From NCBI RefSeq assembly GCF_015477355.1, contig NZ_JADLRJ010000010.1, positions 1 through 64,000 of the forward strand: 64,000 nt of DNA. Direction: 5' to 3'. How positions within the stretch are numbered: position 1 is the first letter of the stretch; each line of letters opens with the position of its first letter. The DNA is from Nocardia blacklockiae (GTDB lineage: Bacteria > Actinomycetota > Actinomycetes > Mycobacteriales > Mycobacteriaceae). The notes beneath the pieces were generated by a model. It did not search any database and had not been told where the DNA came from. It worked only from the letters and a program-made list of their open reading frames with translations. The translations under genes were made by a program, and so were the position numbers. Positions 1 through 8,770 of the stretch are shown here, in pieces.

Positions 1-511
1 CGCCCTGGCCGTTGACCATGTCGTAGAGCAGGGTGCCCGACAGCGGGCCTTCTTTCTCGCCGGGCGCGGGTTTGAGCGCGTCGGCGAACTGGTCGATGGT
101 CTTGATCATCGTGTCCAGCTCGACCGGTGTGCGGGTGCGTTCGACGGTGAGGTGCGACTTGTCCGGCAGGGTCGGTCCGCCGGTGTAGCGGGGGGTGAGT
201 TCGATGTGGCGATCGGTGACGATGGACGGCGAGATCAGTGCGGCCGTCACGTCTTTCGGCAGTTTCACGTCGCTCTTCACGACCATGTGGACCTCGACGA
301 ACTGCCCCTTGGGCACGATCTTGTCCACTTTGCCGACCTCGAGGCCGAGCACCGTGATCGGATTGCCCTCGAACATGCCGGCGATATTGCGGAAGTCCGC
401 GGTGATGTGCGTGCTGTGGGCGATCGGGTTCGATGTCGACGCGCAGCTGACCGTGAGCAGTGCCGCGACACCGACGTATGCGATCAGCCCGACGCGGAGA
501 GCGGAAGTCAT
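1..511 (-). CDS. MCE family lipoprotein, C-terminus beyond window
   Basis: Partial gene of at least 170 codons that runs off the left edge. The protein starts MTSALRVGLIAYVG and has a hydrophobic stretch ending in a lipobox (LTVSC), so it is probably a lipid-anchored envelope protein. It continues into an MlaD/MCE domain (FRNIAGMFEGNPITVLGLEVGKV region), the module that forms substrate-conducting rings in Mce importers of sterols, lipids and other hydrophobic compounds. ATG at 511 is preceded by a good promoter at 638-667. Lying downstream of catabolic genes, it probably belongs to an uptake system for the same hydrophobic substrate; that link is inference. The MCE family call is firm, the substrate unknown. 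Confidence 0.85.
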   Translation of the reverse strand, partial: MTSALRVGLIAYVGVAALLTVSCASTSNPIAHSTHITADFRNIAGMFEGNPITVLGLEVGKVDKIVPKGQFVEVHMVVKSDVKLPKDVTAALISPSIVTDRHIELTPRYTGGPTLPDKSHLTVERTRTPVELDTMIKTIDQFADALKPAPGEKEGPLSGTLLYDMVNGQG

Positions 512-637
512 TCGCTGGTTCTCCAGGCAGGTGAAAGAGCCGGATGCGACGGCGGGGACCAGCTCGAACTCGACTCGCGACGCAGCACGGCGGGGTGAAG
601 CATCCGTTGGGGACAGACACTTTGTATTTTCGGATAC

Positions 638-667
638 ACTGTAACCTAAATAACAAGTCCTGGTCAA
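638..667 (-). promoter_or_regulatory. sigma-70-type promoter for the MCE gene
   Basis: On the minus strand, TTGACC at 667-662 and TACAGT at 643-638 are separated by 18 bases and point at the MCE gene starting at 511. Both hexamers are close to the housekeeping consensus, so the MCE gene can be transcribed independently of the upstream aldolase. Confidence 0.6.
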
Positions 668-676
668 CGGGTTCTC

Positions 677-690
677 GCAACACTGTTGCC
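677..690. promoter_or_regulatory. operator copy B of a TetR-type site (GCAACACTGTTGCC)
   Basis: Inverted repeat GCAAC-ACT-GTTGC lying 10 bases upstream of the -35 box of the MCE promoter. The same 14-base string (GCAACACTGTTGCC), followed in both places by NTTAT, occurs at 8736-8749 in reverse orientation, next to the TetR gene at 8767-9468. This ties the MCE gene to the same regulator as the hydrolase operon. Confidence 0.65.
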
Positions 691-717
691 GTTATAGTAC
701 GCGGCGGCAGTCGAGCG

Positions 718-1500
718 TCAATGGGCGCCGCGCACGTCCGCGAGGTGGTCGCGGGCCGTTCGCTCCAGGTGCATCAGGTCGTTGGCTACGCTGACGAAGG
801 TGAAGCCCTGCTCCAGGCGTCGGCGCGCGGTGCGACCATCCGGACAATGGATGCCCGCGGGTTTGTCGGCCGCTTTCGCGGCCTCGAGCACGGTGCGCAC
901 CGCCGCGTCGAATTCCGCGTCGACAGCGGGGTCGGTAGGGCTGGCGCCGCCGAGTGCCAGGCGCAGATCCGACGGGCCGATGTAGAGGGCGTCGACCCCG
1001 GCGACCGCGGCGATCTCCGCGGCGTTGCGCAGCCCGGACGCGGTTTCGATCATCACCACGCACGCGATCTGGGCATTGGCTCGGGCCGGCGCGGGCCCGA
1101 TGCGCAATCCGGCGCGCAGTGCTCCGTTGCTCCGGTGGCCGGTCGGCGGGAAATAGCAGGCAGCAGCGGCCTGCTGGGCCTCCGCAGGGGTGTCGACCAT
1201 CGGCACGATCACCCCGCGCGCACCGGCGTCGAGGGCCTGGCCGATCCAGAACTGGTCGTTGGCTTGCACCCGCACCAGGGCGGCGACTCCGGCGGCGTCG
1301 ATGGCAGTGATCCCGGCGAGCAGGCCTCGATACTCCATCAGTCCGTGCTGGGCGTCGAGGCAGATGTAGTCGTAGCCGGTCGTGGCGATCCGCTCGGTCG
1401 CCACGGGGTTGTCGCAGACCACCCAGTAGCCGACGGCCCGGTGGCCCGACCGCAGCCGGCCGGCGAATCCGCTGTCACCGTGCGGTGATTCGCTGGTCAT
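718..1500 (-). CDS. HpcH/HpaI-family aldolase
   Basis: Protein of 260 aa, typical of class II pyruvate aldolases such as HpaI, which cleave 4-hydroxy-2-oxoacids formed at the end of meta-cleavage pathways. Family signatures are DAQHGLMEY (catalytic His region), VRVQAND (Arg binding pyruvate), MIETASGL and YIGPSDLRLALG (Glu and Asp metal ligands). It is the last catabolic enzyme of the leftward run, 11 bases after the DUF3500 gene. It probably releases pyruvate or a related oxoacid from the ring-cleavage product; the exact substrate cannot be read from sequence. Confidence 0.88.
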   Translation of the reverse strand: MTSESPHGDSGFAGRLRSGHRAVGYWVVCDNPVATERIATTGYDYICLDAQHGLMEYRGLLAGITAIDAAGVAALVRVQANDQFWIGQALDAGARGVIVPMVDTPAEAQQAAAACYFPPTGHRSNGALRAGLRIGPAPARANAQIACVVMIETASGLRNAAEIAAVAGVDALYIGPSDLRLALGGASPTDPAVDAEFDAAVRTVLEAAKAADKPAGIHCPDGRTARRRLEQGFTFVSVANDLMHLERTARDHLADVRGAH

Positions 1501-1511
1501 GTGAGCTCCTT

Positions 1512-2688
1512 CTAGTGGTGGTGGTGTCGATGTGCGGCGAGGCTGTCGATGCCGAAGTCGGCGGACAGATCTCGCCAGACCGAGTGCGCGTGATTGGCCT
1601 CGCGCTGGGTGTTGTCGTATTCGATGAGCAGGTCGGGGCCTTGGATCCGGTAGTAGTGGGGCTCTCCCGGCGCGGTACCGCCTGCCCAGCCGAAGTAGGT
1701 GTCATCGAGCGCCGCGGCGTTCGTGTAGCGGTCGGCGAGCACCTCCGCCAGAGCGCTGGGCATGCGGCCGGTGTACAGCGCGATCAGATGGCGGAGCTCG
1801 TCGCGCTGGGCAGCGTCGAAGGCTCGCGCGGCGAGCCCCTTGGGCGGAACGGAGATCGCCAGCGCGGCGTGGTCGGACTCGGTGTAGCCACTGGCCGCTT
1901 CCGCGCGCCGATCGATCTCGTCGACACGTGCGATCAGCTCGGCATCGGCGAACCGCCCTCGCCACAGCTGCTGCATGTGCATCATCGCATCGCCGTGCGA
2001 GACCCGAGCTCTGTTGCCGGACACGATGTCCGAGACTGCCGACCGATGAAGCAGAGCCTGGGCGCGCTGTTCGGGATCGCAGGACCGGAGCAGGCGGAAC
2101 GCGATGTCCTCGAGCCCGCCCAGCGGGCCGGAGCGATCCGCCCAGCAGCGCGACGCCGGCGGGATCCGCGCCGAGGAAACAGGGTGTCATCGACACGATC
2201 GCGCCGTCGATGATCAGGTAGTTCAGGGAGATGTGATGGCCACCGAACCGCCACGCCCACACGTGCCCGCCCGGCGTCCCGAAGACCCTGAGCCAGTACA
2301 GTCCCGGATCGCGGCCTCGTTCGCGGGCCCAGCGGGTCTGCCAGCCCTCGACTCGGTCGAGGATGTTCTCCAGCCCGACAAGCGTTGCGACAGTGTCGTA
2401 TCCGGCAGGGGACAGGCCGGACGCCACCAGCTGCATCGCGAGGCCCTGTTGCCGCGGCGACTGCTCGCCCAGCGCCAGCCCGCCGTGGTCGGTCGGTGTG
2501 TAGAACCACCGCAGCCGCTCGGCGTCGGCGTCGGGCGTCAGTGGTGAGCCGATCAGCGCGTCGAGGCGCTGCCGGGAGGTAAGCGCGTCCAGCCATGCCG
2601 CGGCCCCCCGCCGCATGGCGGCCGCGACCAGCTCGCGTGGTCCGGTTCCCGGCGTCGGACGGGAGGGAGCGGGATGTTCACCGGCCAT
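1512..2688 (-). pseudogene. DUF3500 family protein, disrupted by a one-base frameshift
   Basis: The first frame (ATG 2688) reads a DUF3500 protein through RFGGHHISLNYLIIDGAIVSMTPCFLGADPAG and then derails. The correct continuation (LEDIAFRLLRSCDPEQ...ANHAHSVWRDLSADFGIDSLAAH) is in the next frame and ends at 1512. Removing one G from the GGG at 2125-2127 restores a continuous protein of about 391 aa, so the defect is a single inserted base: a real pseudogene, a programmed shift or a sequencing error. DUF3500 has no firmly known reaction. The start overlaps the upstream dehydrogenase by 11 bases. The natural C-terminus is histidine-rich (HRHHHH). Confidence 0.8.
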
Positions 2689-3778
2689 CGGTCGGTTCCG
2701 TGGCGTCGGACACGTCGAGCATCACCTTGATGGCGTCGCCGCGGCGTTCGGCGTAGGTGTCGAACGCCTCGCCGATGTCCTCGAGGTCGAAATGGTGGGT
2801 CACGAGCGCGTCGGTGTCCAGCCGGCCCTGCCCGGCCAGGGAGACGGCTCGCGCGACCGAGCCCTGCCCTTCGCCGCGCACCGTATGCAGTGAGATGCCG
2901 TTCATGACGGCGTGATTGAGGTCGGCGGTCACCGGCTGGTCGAAGAAACCGACGAGCACGACCTTGCCGGAGCGTTTGGTCATGTGGATCGCGTCGTCCA
3001 CCGCGGCCGCGGCGCCCGAGCATTCGAGCACGATGTCGGCGCCCCGCCCGCCGGTCAGATCGCGGACCGCGGTGACGGGATCGTCGGTGCGCGAGTTCAC
3101 CACCAGCCCCGCACCGAATCGTCCGCCCAGCGCCAACCGGTTGTCGCGGGTACCGACGAGGGCTACCGGATGCGCCCCGAGTTGCCGTGCGACCTGTACG
3201 GCCAGCAGCCCGATCGGGCCGGGCCCGATCACGGCGACACTCGCGCCCACGACCAGGGAACCGAGCACGTCGAAGGCGTGCATGACCGACCCGACGGTGG
3301 TCAGCACCACCGCGGCGTCGAAGGTGACCGAGCGGGGAAGCGCATGCAGCGTGGACACGTGATTGACCACATAGTCGGCGAATCCGCCGTGGACGGTCAT
3401 GCCCTGGCACCGATGCCCCTTGTCGGGTCTGCCGTAGTTCAGGCAATCGGTGTAGAAGCCCGCCAGGCAGTTGACGCATCGCATACACCCGCGATGCGAC
3501 TCACTCACCACCCGGTCGCCGACGGTGAACTCGTCGACGCTGTCGCCCACGGCCACCACGACACCCGCGTACTCGTGTCCCGGGACGAAGGTTCCCGGCG
3601 GCGGCGGGGCGCCGCCGAAGAAGCTCGAGCTCCGGATCTTCAGGTCCGTCCCGCACAACGACGCCCGCCGCACCCGGACCAGCACGTCCTCGGGCCCTAC
3701 CTCGGGTATCGCCAGCTGTGTCGTCGTGATCGTGCCCGGCTCGCCGAGGACGGCGGCCCGCATTGTCTCCGAGGGCAT
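2678..3778 (-). CDS. zinc-dependent medium-chain alcohol dehydrogenase
   Basis: Protein of 366 aa of the threonine/sorbitol dehydrogenase branch of the MDR superfamily. It has the catalytic zinc ligands in SLCGTD and GHEYAG, the four-Cys structural zinc loop (CMRCVNCLAGFYTDC), and the nucleotide fold GPGPIGLLAVQ. It should oxidise a hydroxyl intermediate with NAD(P)+. The coding end overlaps the DUF3500 start by 11 bases, so the two are translationally coupled. The 202-base gap upstream (3779-3980) separates it from the amidohydrolase. Confidence 0.9.
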   Translation of the reverse strand: MPSETMRAAVLGEPGTITTTQLAIPEVGPEDVLVRVRRASLCGTDLKIRSSSFFGGAPPPPGTFVPGHEYAGVVVAVGDSVDEFTVGDRVVSESHRGCMRCVNCLAGFYTDCLNYGRPDKGHRCQGMTVHGGFADYVVNHVSTLHALPRSVTFDAAVVLTTVGSVMHAFDVLGSLVVGASVAVIGPGPIGLLAVQVARQLGAHPVALVGTRDNRLALGGRFGAGLVVNSRTDDPVTAVRDLTGGRGADIVLECSGAAAAVDDAIHMTKRSGKVVLVGFFDQPVTADLNHAVMNGISLHTVRGEGQGSVARAVSLAGQGRLDTDALVTHHFDLEDIGEAFDTYAERRGDAIKVMLDVSDATEPTDGR

Positions 3779-3980
3779 TCACGGCCTCCCTGGTGGATTC
3801 GGGCAGCAGAGCTGAGCTGCACGCCCGTATTGAATAATGTTGTCCCGCAACGGTTTCAAGCCCGACGGTGCGCACGGCGATGAAGAGTCCGCCGCCGTGG
3901 GTTCGAATCGCGTCGGCTGAGGGTGGTGGCGAGGCCGACACGGTCCTCGCGTCGCCCGGCAGGTCTGCGCCGGGCGTGAC

Positions 3981-5387
3981 TCAGGGCTGTGGTCGCCCGC
4001 GCTGTTGTGCCTGGCGCCGGAGCTGCCGGCGAACCACTTGCCGCACCACGCGTCGCTGTACGCGGGCGAACAAGCCCGTGCCGCGGATTTCGCGGAGGAT
4101 GCGTTCGCCGGAGTTCCGCAGCTCGTCCATGAGTTCGTCTACCGGCCCGGCGAGGAGGACGTGATCGCGTTTGCGCCAGGCGCCGGCGATCATGACCGAT
4201 TCGACGTTGGCCGTCGTCGAATTCAGCGCTGCGGCAACGGGATCGTGGGACGGCCACAGGTTGAGCATGCGCGCGTCGAGGATCACCAGGTCGGCCTGTT
4301 TTCCCGGTTCGATCGTGCCGATCCGGTCGGCGAGACCGAGCGCGCGAGCGCCTTCCAGTGTGGCCCACGACAGCGCGTGTCCAGCTGTGAGCGGCATCTG
4401 TGGTGCGCCGAGTCCGGTGCGCCGGTATTCGTGCGCGTGCGCGGCGCCGCGATGCTGTGCCAGGCAGAGCCGGGCCGCGACGAGCATGTCCCCCGCGACC
4501 ACGACCTCGGTGTCGGTGCCCAGCGACGGCGCCGCCCCGCAGCGCAGCAGGTGGTCCACCACGGCGGTGCAATGTCCCTGTCCCAGTTCGTTTTCCGGTG
4601 TCGAGGTGATGGTGGCGCCCGCGTCGACCAGTTGCCGGACGGTGTCGTCGGTCAGGCCGGTGCCGTGCACGATGTTCGTCAGCGGACTCCAGAGGCCCGC
4701 GGCGCGTACCGCCTCCCAGCCGGCGCCCGGCGCGCCCGCGCTCTGATGCATCGACGCCAGTACTCCGCGCTCGGTGGCGGCCCGCAGATCGGCCAGTGCG
4801 ACATCGGGTTTGGACAACTGCGGTCCCTTGATCGCCATCCCCACCGACAACAGATCACTCGCACCGATCGCGCCGTCGATCAGGCGGTCGATCTCGCGGG
4901 TGTCGTGCGGGCGATCCACCAGCGCGTGTGGGGTGCCGTGGAGGAACACCGCACGGACACCGGCCTGCCGCAATCCCTCGACGGCGGCGTCGGCGTGCTC
5001 GGGCGTGCCGCAGTTGTGACACCAGTCGCCGATCGTCGTGACACCGCTGTTGATCTGGCTGACAGCGCCCGCCGCCGTGCCGATCCGCATGTCGTCGGGG
5101 CGATAGTGCCGTGCCGCCACCCCGTGGGCCTGCGCGAGGTAGTCCGGCAGAGTCCAGTCCGTACCGGCGAACCGCAGCGCGGTCTGCCAGGTGTGCAGAT
5201 GGGCGTTGACCAGTCCCGGGATGACGATCCTGCCGGAGAGGTCGACGGTCTCCACGTCGTCGGCCCGCAGACGGCTGCCGATCTCCGCGATCCGGTCGCC
5301 GTCGATGAGGATATCGATGTCCTCGGCGTCTGCGCGGTGCGGTGCCATCGTCACCACCTTGGCCCCGCGCAACAGGATTCGGCTCAT
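3981..5387 (-). CDS. amidohydrolase-superfamily metal hydrolase
   Basis: 468-aa protein of the TrzA/AtzA/chlorohydrolase-like branch. The metal-binding NAHLHTW (HxH) follows the PGLVNAH strand near residue 60, a second metal region includes SMHQSAG, and the catalytic Asp lies in LGTDTEVV. The C-terminus ends in an Arg-rich tail (VRRQLRRQAQQRGRPQP). The ATG at 5387 overlaps the stop of the flavin hydroxylase (ATGA), so it is co-translated with it. It may hydrolyse a ring C-N or C-X bond or an amide intermediate; substrate unknown. Confidence 0.85.
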   Translation of the reverse strand: MSRILLRGAKVVTMAPHRADAEDIDILIDGDRIAEIGSRLRADDVETVDLSGRIVIPGLVNAHLHTWQTALRFAGTDWTLPDYLAQAHGVAARHYRPDDMRIGTAAGAVSQINSGVTTIGDWCHNCGTPEHADAAVEGLRQAGVRAVFLHGTPHALVDRPHDTREIDRLIDGAIGASDLLSVGMAIKGPQLSKPDVALADLRAATERGVLASMHQSAGAPGAGWEAVRAAGLWSPLTNIVHGTGLTDDTVRQLVDAGATITSTPENELGQGHCTAVVDHLLRCGAAPSLGTDTEVVVAGDMLVAARLCLAQHRGAAHAHEYRRTGLGAPQMPLTAGHALSWATLEGARALGLADRIGTIEPGKQADLVILDARMLNLWPSHDPVAAALNSTTANVESVMIAGAWRKRDHVLLAGPVDELMDELRNSGERILREIRGTGLFARVQRRVVRQVVRRQLRRQAQQRGRPQP

Positions 5388-6976
5388 TCGCTGCCTTCCG
5401 GCTTCCGGCGAGCGCGACCGGACACCGATTCTCCCCGCGTGCGGGTCGGTATCATGCTGTGCGCCGCGGCCTGGGTGATGCCTACGCGATCGTCGCCGAC
5501 CGCGATCGAAGCGAGGTAACCGTCCGGGCGGATCACCAGCAGCGCCGGATCTGCGACACCGTAGCTGCGCGCGAAACCACCGCCGATGTCGGCGAGGACC
5601 ACCTCGGCGTCCGCCGCGGGCCCCGCGTCCACGGCCACCCGGCACAGCGCGGCACCGGATTCGGGCCGGCGCAAGGCCGTCAGTTCGGCGGCCGCCTCGG
5701 CGCCGAAGCCGATGACGGTGAAATGTGGGCCCCGCATGATGTCGAACAGTCGCCGTGGCCCGCCCGCGGCGCTGAGCAGCTTCGCGTCCGGTGCGCGGTC
5801 CCCGACCCGGAGGGTGGCCGTGTGCTGGGCGTGGGAGGCCAGCGGGCCGCCGTGGTAGGAGATCGCGAGCTGGCTTTCGTCCTTGCCGCGTTTGATGCTG
5901 GAGGGATCGAGCTTGCCGAGGCCTTCGTACTTGCCCGTCGACAGTTTCAGCACGGCGGCCGCGATCGGAAGTCGTTCGGCCTCATAGCTGTCCAGCAGCG
6001 CCTCGGGAGCGCCGGCCAGCACCTGCCCGAGCTTCCAGCCGAGGTTGTAGGCGTCCTGGATCCCGGTGTTGAGGCCCTGCGCGCCCGCCGGGGTATGCAC
6101 ATGGGCGGCGTCACCGGCGAGGAATACGCGGCCGGAGCGGTAGCGGTCGGCCAGGCGGATGTTGGGCCGGAACACCGATGTCCATGTGATGGCGGACAAC
6201 CGGATTCGTTCGTCGCCGGTCTGCGCGCGGATCCGTGCCAGGACGGCTGCTTCGTCCGACGGCGGCTCCTCGTCCGGGCGCAGGCGGATCATCCACTGGA
6301 ACCGGCCGGAATGTGGCAGCGGGCAGGCGCCGACGAACCGGCCGCGGGGCCCGGGCCAGACGTGCCAGCGGTCACGGCGCAACCCCGACACCTCGGCGTC
6401 GACGAGCAGAATCCGATCCGCCTCGTCGGTGGACCCCGAGAAGCCGATCCCCAGTCTCTTGCGGACCGTGCTCGAACCGCCGTCGGCGCCGACGAGGTAG
6501 CGGGCGGTGATCTCCTCTGTCCCTCGGGCATGGCTCACCGTGGCCACCACCTGGTCGGCGTCCTGTTCGAAAGCGATCAGTTCGCGGCCGAATTCGACAC
6601 CGCGGCCCAGAGTCTCCAGCCGAGCGTGCAGTGCGGCGTCGGTGCGGTGCTGCGGTATCAGCCAGGTATTCGGGTAGGGGATCTCGGTGGACGCATCGTG
6701 CTGTGCTTGCATGCGCCAGGGAATTGTGAAGGGGCCCAGATGAATTCCCATCAACGGATAACCGGAACCACCGGCCAGGATGTCATCGAGCACACCGAGG
6801 TCGTCGAGCACCTCGAGGCTGCGAGGCTGGATGCCCTTGGCACGCGAACCGGCGAAGGCGTGCTCGGCCTTGTCGAGGATCCGCACCGACAGCCCACGCC
6901 GAGCCAGATCCACCGCCAGCGCCGTACCGGTGGGGCCGCCACCGGCGATGAGCACGTCCACGTGATCGGCGGCCAT
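5384..6976 (-). CDS. FAD-dependent aromatic monooxygenase (PheA/TfdB/MhpA type)
   Basis: 530-aa class A flavoprotein hydroxylase. It has the N-terminal FAD fold (LIAGGGPTGTALAVDLARRG), the second FAD motif GDAAHVHTPAGAQGLNTG, and a C-terminal thioredoxin-like domain (from about DRAPDAKLL) typical of phenol hydroxylase relatives. It should hydroxylate a phenolic ring using NAD(P)H and O2. ATG at 6976 shares one base with the stop of the upstream hydrolase. A second enzyme of this class is encoded at 14710-16275. Confidence 0.9.
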   Translation of the reverse strand: MAADHVDVLIAGGGPTGTALAVDLARRGLSVRILDKAEHAFAGSRAKGIQPRSLEVLDDLGVLDDILAGGSGYPLMGIHLGPFTIPWRMQAQHDASTEIPYPNTWLIPQHRTDAALHARLETLGRGVEFGRELIAFEQDADQVVATVSHARGTEEITARYLVGADGGSSTVRKRLGIGFSGSTDEADRILLVDAEVSGLRRDRWHVWPGPRGRFVGACPLPHSGRFQWMIRLRPDEEPPSDEAAVLARIRAQTGDERIRLSAITWTSVFRPNIRLADRYRSGRVFLAGDAAHVHTPAGAQGLNTGIQDAYNLGWKLGQVLAGAPEALLDSYEAERLPIAAAVLKLSTGKYEGLGKLDPSSIKRGKDESQLAISYHGGPLASHAQHTATLRVGDRAPDAKLLSAAGGPRRLFDIMRGPHFTVIGFGAEAAAELTALRRPESGAALCRVAVDAGPAADAEVVLADIGGGFARSYGVADPALLVIRPDGYLASIAVGDDRVGITQAAAHSMIPTRTRGESVSGRARRKPEGSE

Positions 6977-7869
6977 CACAGCACCGCCTGTCCCGCACGG
7001 CGGGCGAAGGCATCGAACTCGGTCGCCACCTCTCCGGGTCGTTCGTAAGGCGCCATATGTCCGCATCTTTCGAGGACGTGCCAACGGGTGGGAGTGAGCA
7101 GGCGGCGCATCTGGTCCATCCGGGCCATCGGGGTGACGCGATCGTCCGCCCCCCACAGCAGCAGCGACGGCACCGGCAGCCCGCCCACGCGGGCATAGAG
7201 GTCCTGCCGTCCGGTGAGGGGGAAGTCGGCCAGCGTCGCGAACAGCGCGTAGATGGAGCCCTCGAACTCGTAACAGGACTCCACGGTCGCCGACAGCCTC
7301 GCCGACAGCTGCGGATCGCGCACGTTGTGCGAGAGGTGTGTGCGCAGCAGGCGACCGCCCAGGTACCGGCCGGCCAGCGCGCCGACCCGATCGTGGCGCA
7401 GCAGTTTCGTCGCCGCCATCGGCGGCTCGAGTCCCGCCGGACCGGCGAGGGTCAAGGTGGCGGTCTGCTCGACATGCTGTTCGACGAAGGCGGCCGCGAC
7501 CACCGCACCCATGGACGTGCCGATGACGTGCCAGGGCCCGGTCAGACCGAGCCGGGAAATCAGATCCGACAGTTGGCGGACGAACAGCGCGTCGTCGTAG
7601 ACCGCGCGGACCCGATCGGAATAGCCGCGCCCGTATGCGCTGTAGGCCAGGGTGCGGAAACCTTGCCGGTGCAATTCCGCGGCCAGGCCGTCCCAATAGA
7701 ACAGCGGAACCGTCAGGCCCGGCGCCAGTACCACCAGCGGGCCGTCGCCCGGACCCGTCAGCTCGTAGTGCGTGACGCCGTCCGAGCATTCGACGAAGCT
7801 GCCGCGCAACGGCTTTCGGGTATCCGGATCCAGACGCCGGTGTTCCCCACGTGCCACGAAATATCTCAC
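6976..7869 (-). CDS. alpha/beta hydrolase, possible meta-cleavage product hydrolase
   Basis: 297-aa alpha/beta hydrolase with nucleophile elbow GTSMG, acid region WGADDRVTP and catalytic histidine in CGHMAPYERP. It starts with GTG at 7869, preceded by an AGGAGG ribosome site, and overlaps the previous hydrolase by four bases (GTGA). Its position between a second hydrolase and a phenol hydroxylase suggests carbon-carbon or ester bond hydrolysis in the same pathway; this is inferred from context. Confidence 0.85.
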   Translation of the reverse strand: MRYFVARGEHRRLDPDTRKPLRGSFVECSDGVTHYELTGPGDGPLVVLAPGLTVPLFYWDGLAAELHRQGFRTLAYSAYGRGYSDRVRAVYDDALFVRQLSDLISRLGLTGPWHVIGTSMGAVVAAAFVEQHVEQTATLTLAGPAGLEPPMAATKLLRHDRVGALAGRYLGGRLLRTHLSHNVRDPQLSARLSATVESCYEFEGSIYALFATLADFPLTGRQDLYARVGGLPVPSLLLWGADDRVTPMARMDQMRRLLTPTRWHVLERCGHMAPYERPGEVATEFDAFARRAGQAVL

Positions 7870-8732
7870 GATCGCCCCTCCTGTCCGGCGTGCCCGCGGT
7901 GCGGGAGGGTGCTCAGGAATCGGCCGATCCGGTCGGCCACCCAGTCGGGCGCCTCTTCCGGCAGCAGATGGCCGCCGCCGTCGTGAACGGCTTCCTGGCT
8001 GCCGGGAATGTCGCGGGCGAAATGCTGGGCGTCCATCCCCGCGCTGCGCAGCACCAGTGTGGGCACCGCGATCCGCGGGATCTCTGCGGTTCGGTCGGCC
8101 TGCTCGGTGTTGGCGAAGTCGATGAATGCTTGCTGATTGCCCTTGCGCGTCAACATCGCATACACCCGATCGACCATGGCGTCATCGACGATCGCGGTAT
8201 TACCCGCACCGACCGTGGAGCGCAGATTCCGCGCGGTGGCCGAACGGGTGACCAAATGACGCATCAGCACTCTGGTCACCGGGTTCCGCGCCAAGCGCAA
8301 ACCCAGCGGCAACGATTTCCCCGGATACCCCGTGGCGTTGACCAGCACCAGCCGGTGCACCCGCCGTGGATGATCCAACGCGAAGTTCCAGGCGATGTTG
8401 CCACCGAGGGAATTGCCCACCAGCGAGGCTTCCGCCACATCCAGCGAGTCCAGAAAACCCGCCACCGTGCCCACGTAAGTACGAATGCGGTAGTCGCGAT
8501 CACGACGAGGACCGGTGAGCCCGAACCCCGGCAGGTCGAGGCGGATCACGTCGAACGACGACGACAACGCCGCAGCGACCTTGTCGAAGTGATGCAACGA
8601 GGAACCGCTGCCGTGCAGCAGCAACACCGGCGGTCCCGCTCCGGCCCGCTTGTAATGAATGTTCGCGCCGTCGACCGTGGTGAAGCGCGAGTCCGCGTCG
8701 ATGTAATCGTCGGCTGCTCTCCGTGCCATCAT
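7866..8732 (-). CDS. alpha/beta hydrolase of the MhpC/BphD-like group
   Basis: 288-aa protein with LLLHGSGSS (oxyanion hole), nucleophile elbow GNSLGGN and terminal GGGHLLPEEAP histidine, a pattern common in meta-cleavage C-C hydrolases. It is the first gene of the leftward operon. Two consecutive ATG codons (8732 and 8729) lie only 4 to 7 bases from the operator, so the transcript is probably leaderless or nearly so. Confidence 0.85.
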   Translation of the reverse strand: MMARRAADDYIDADSRFTTVDGANIHYKRAGAGPPVLLLHGSGSSLHHFDKVAAALSSSFDVIRLDLPGFGLTGPRRDRDYRIRTYVGTVAGFLDSLDVAEASLVGNSLGGNIAWNFALDHPRRVHRLVLVNATGYPGKSLPLGLRLARNPVTRVLMRHLVTRSATARNLRSTVGAGNTAIVDDAMVDRVYAMLTRKGNQQAFIDFANTEQADRTAEIPRIAVPTLVLRSAGMDAQHFARDIPGSQEAVHDGGGHLLPEEAPDWVADRIGRFLSTLPHRGHAGQEGRS

Positions 8733-8735
8733 AAT

Positions 8736-8770
8736 GGCAACAGTGTTGCCGAAATTGGGAGAGTCGTCAA
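8736..8770 (-). promoter_or_regulatory. promoter of the hydrolase operon with embedded TetR operator A
   Basis: TTGACG (8770-8765) and AACACT (8747-8742) are separated by 17 bases on the minus strand. The perfect inverted repeat GGCAAC-AGT-GTTGCC at 8736-8750 covers the -10 box, so a bound repressor would block polymerase. A 14-base identical site recurs at 677-690. The natural binder is the TetR protein encoded immediately upstream. Confidence 0.72.

Noticed and set aside
1512-1545. Terminal HRHHHH of the DUF3500 protein as an engineered His-tag
   Set aside because: Surrounding sequence is continuous genomic DNA with no vector features, and the histidines follow the family's natural C-terminus.
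3835-3865. A third possible copy of the 8736-8750 operator upstream of the alcohol dehydrogenase (GTTG-N5-CAAC near ATAATG)
   Set aside because: The half-sites are in the opposite order and the spacing differs, so similarity to the two identical copies is too weak.
5342-7048. Long open frames antisense to the flavin hydroxylase, and similar long frames throughout the window
   Set aside because: In DNA this GC-rich, stop codons are rare in the complementary frames of real genes. The predicted proteins are Arg/Gly/Pro-rich with no family features, while the opposite strand encodes clear enzymes.
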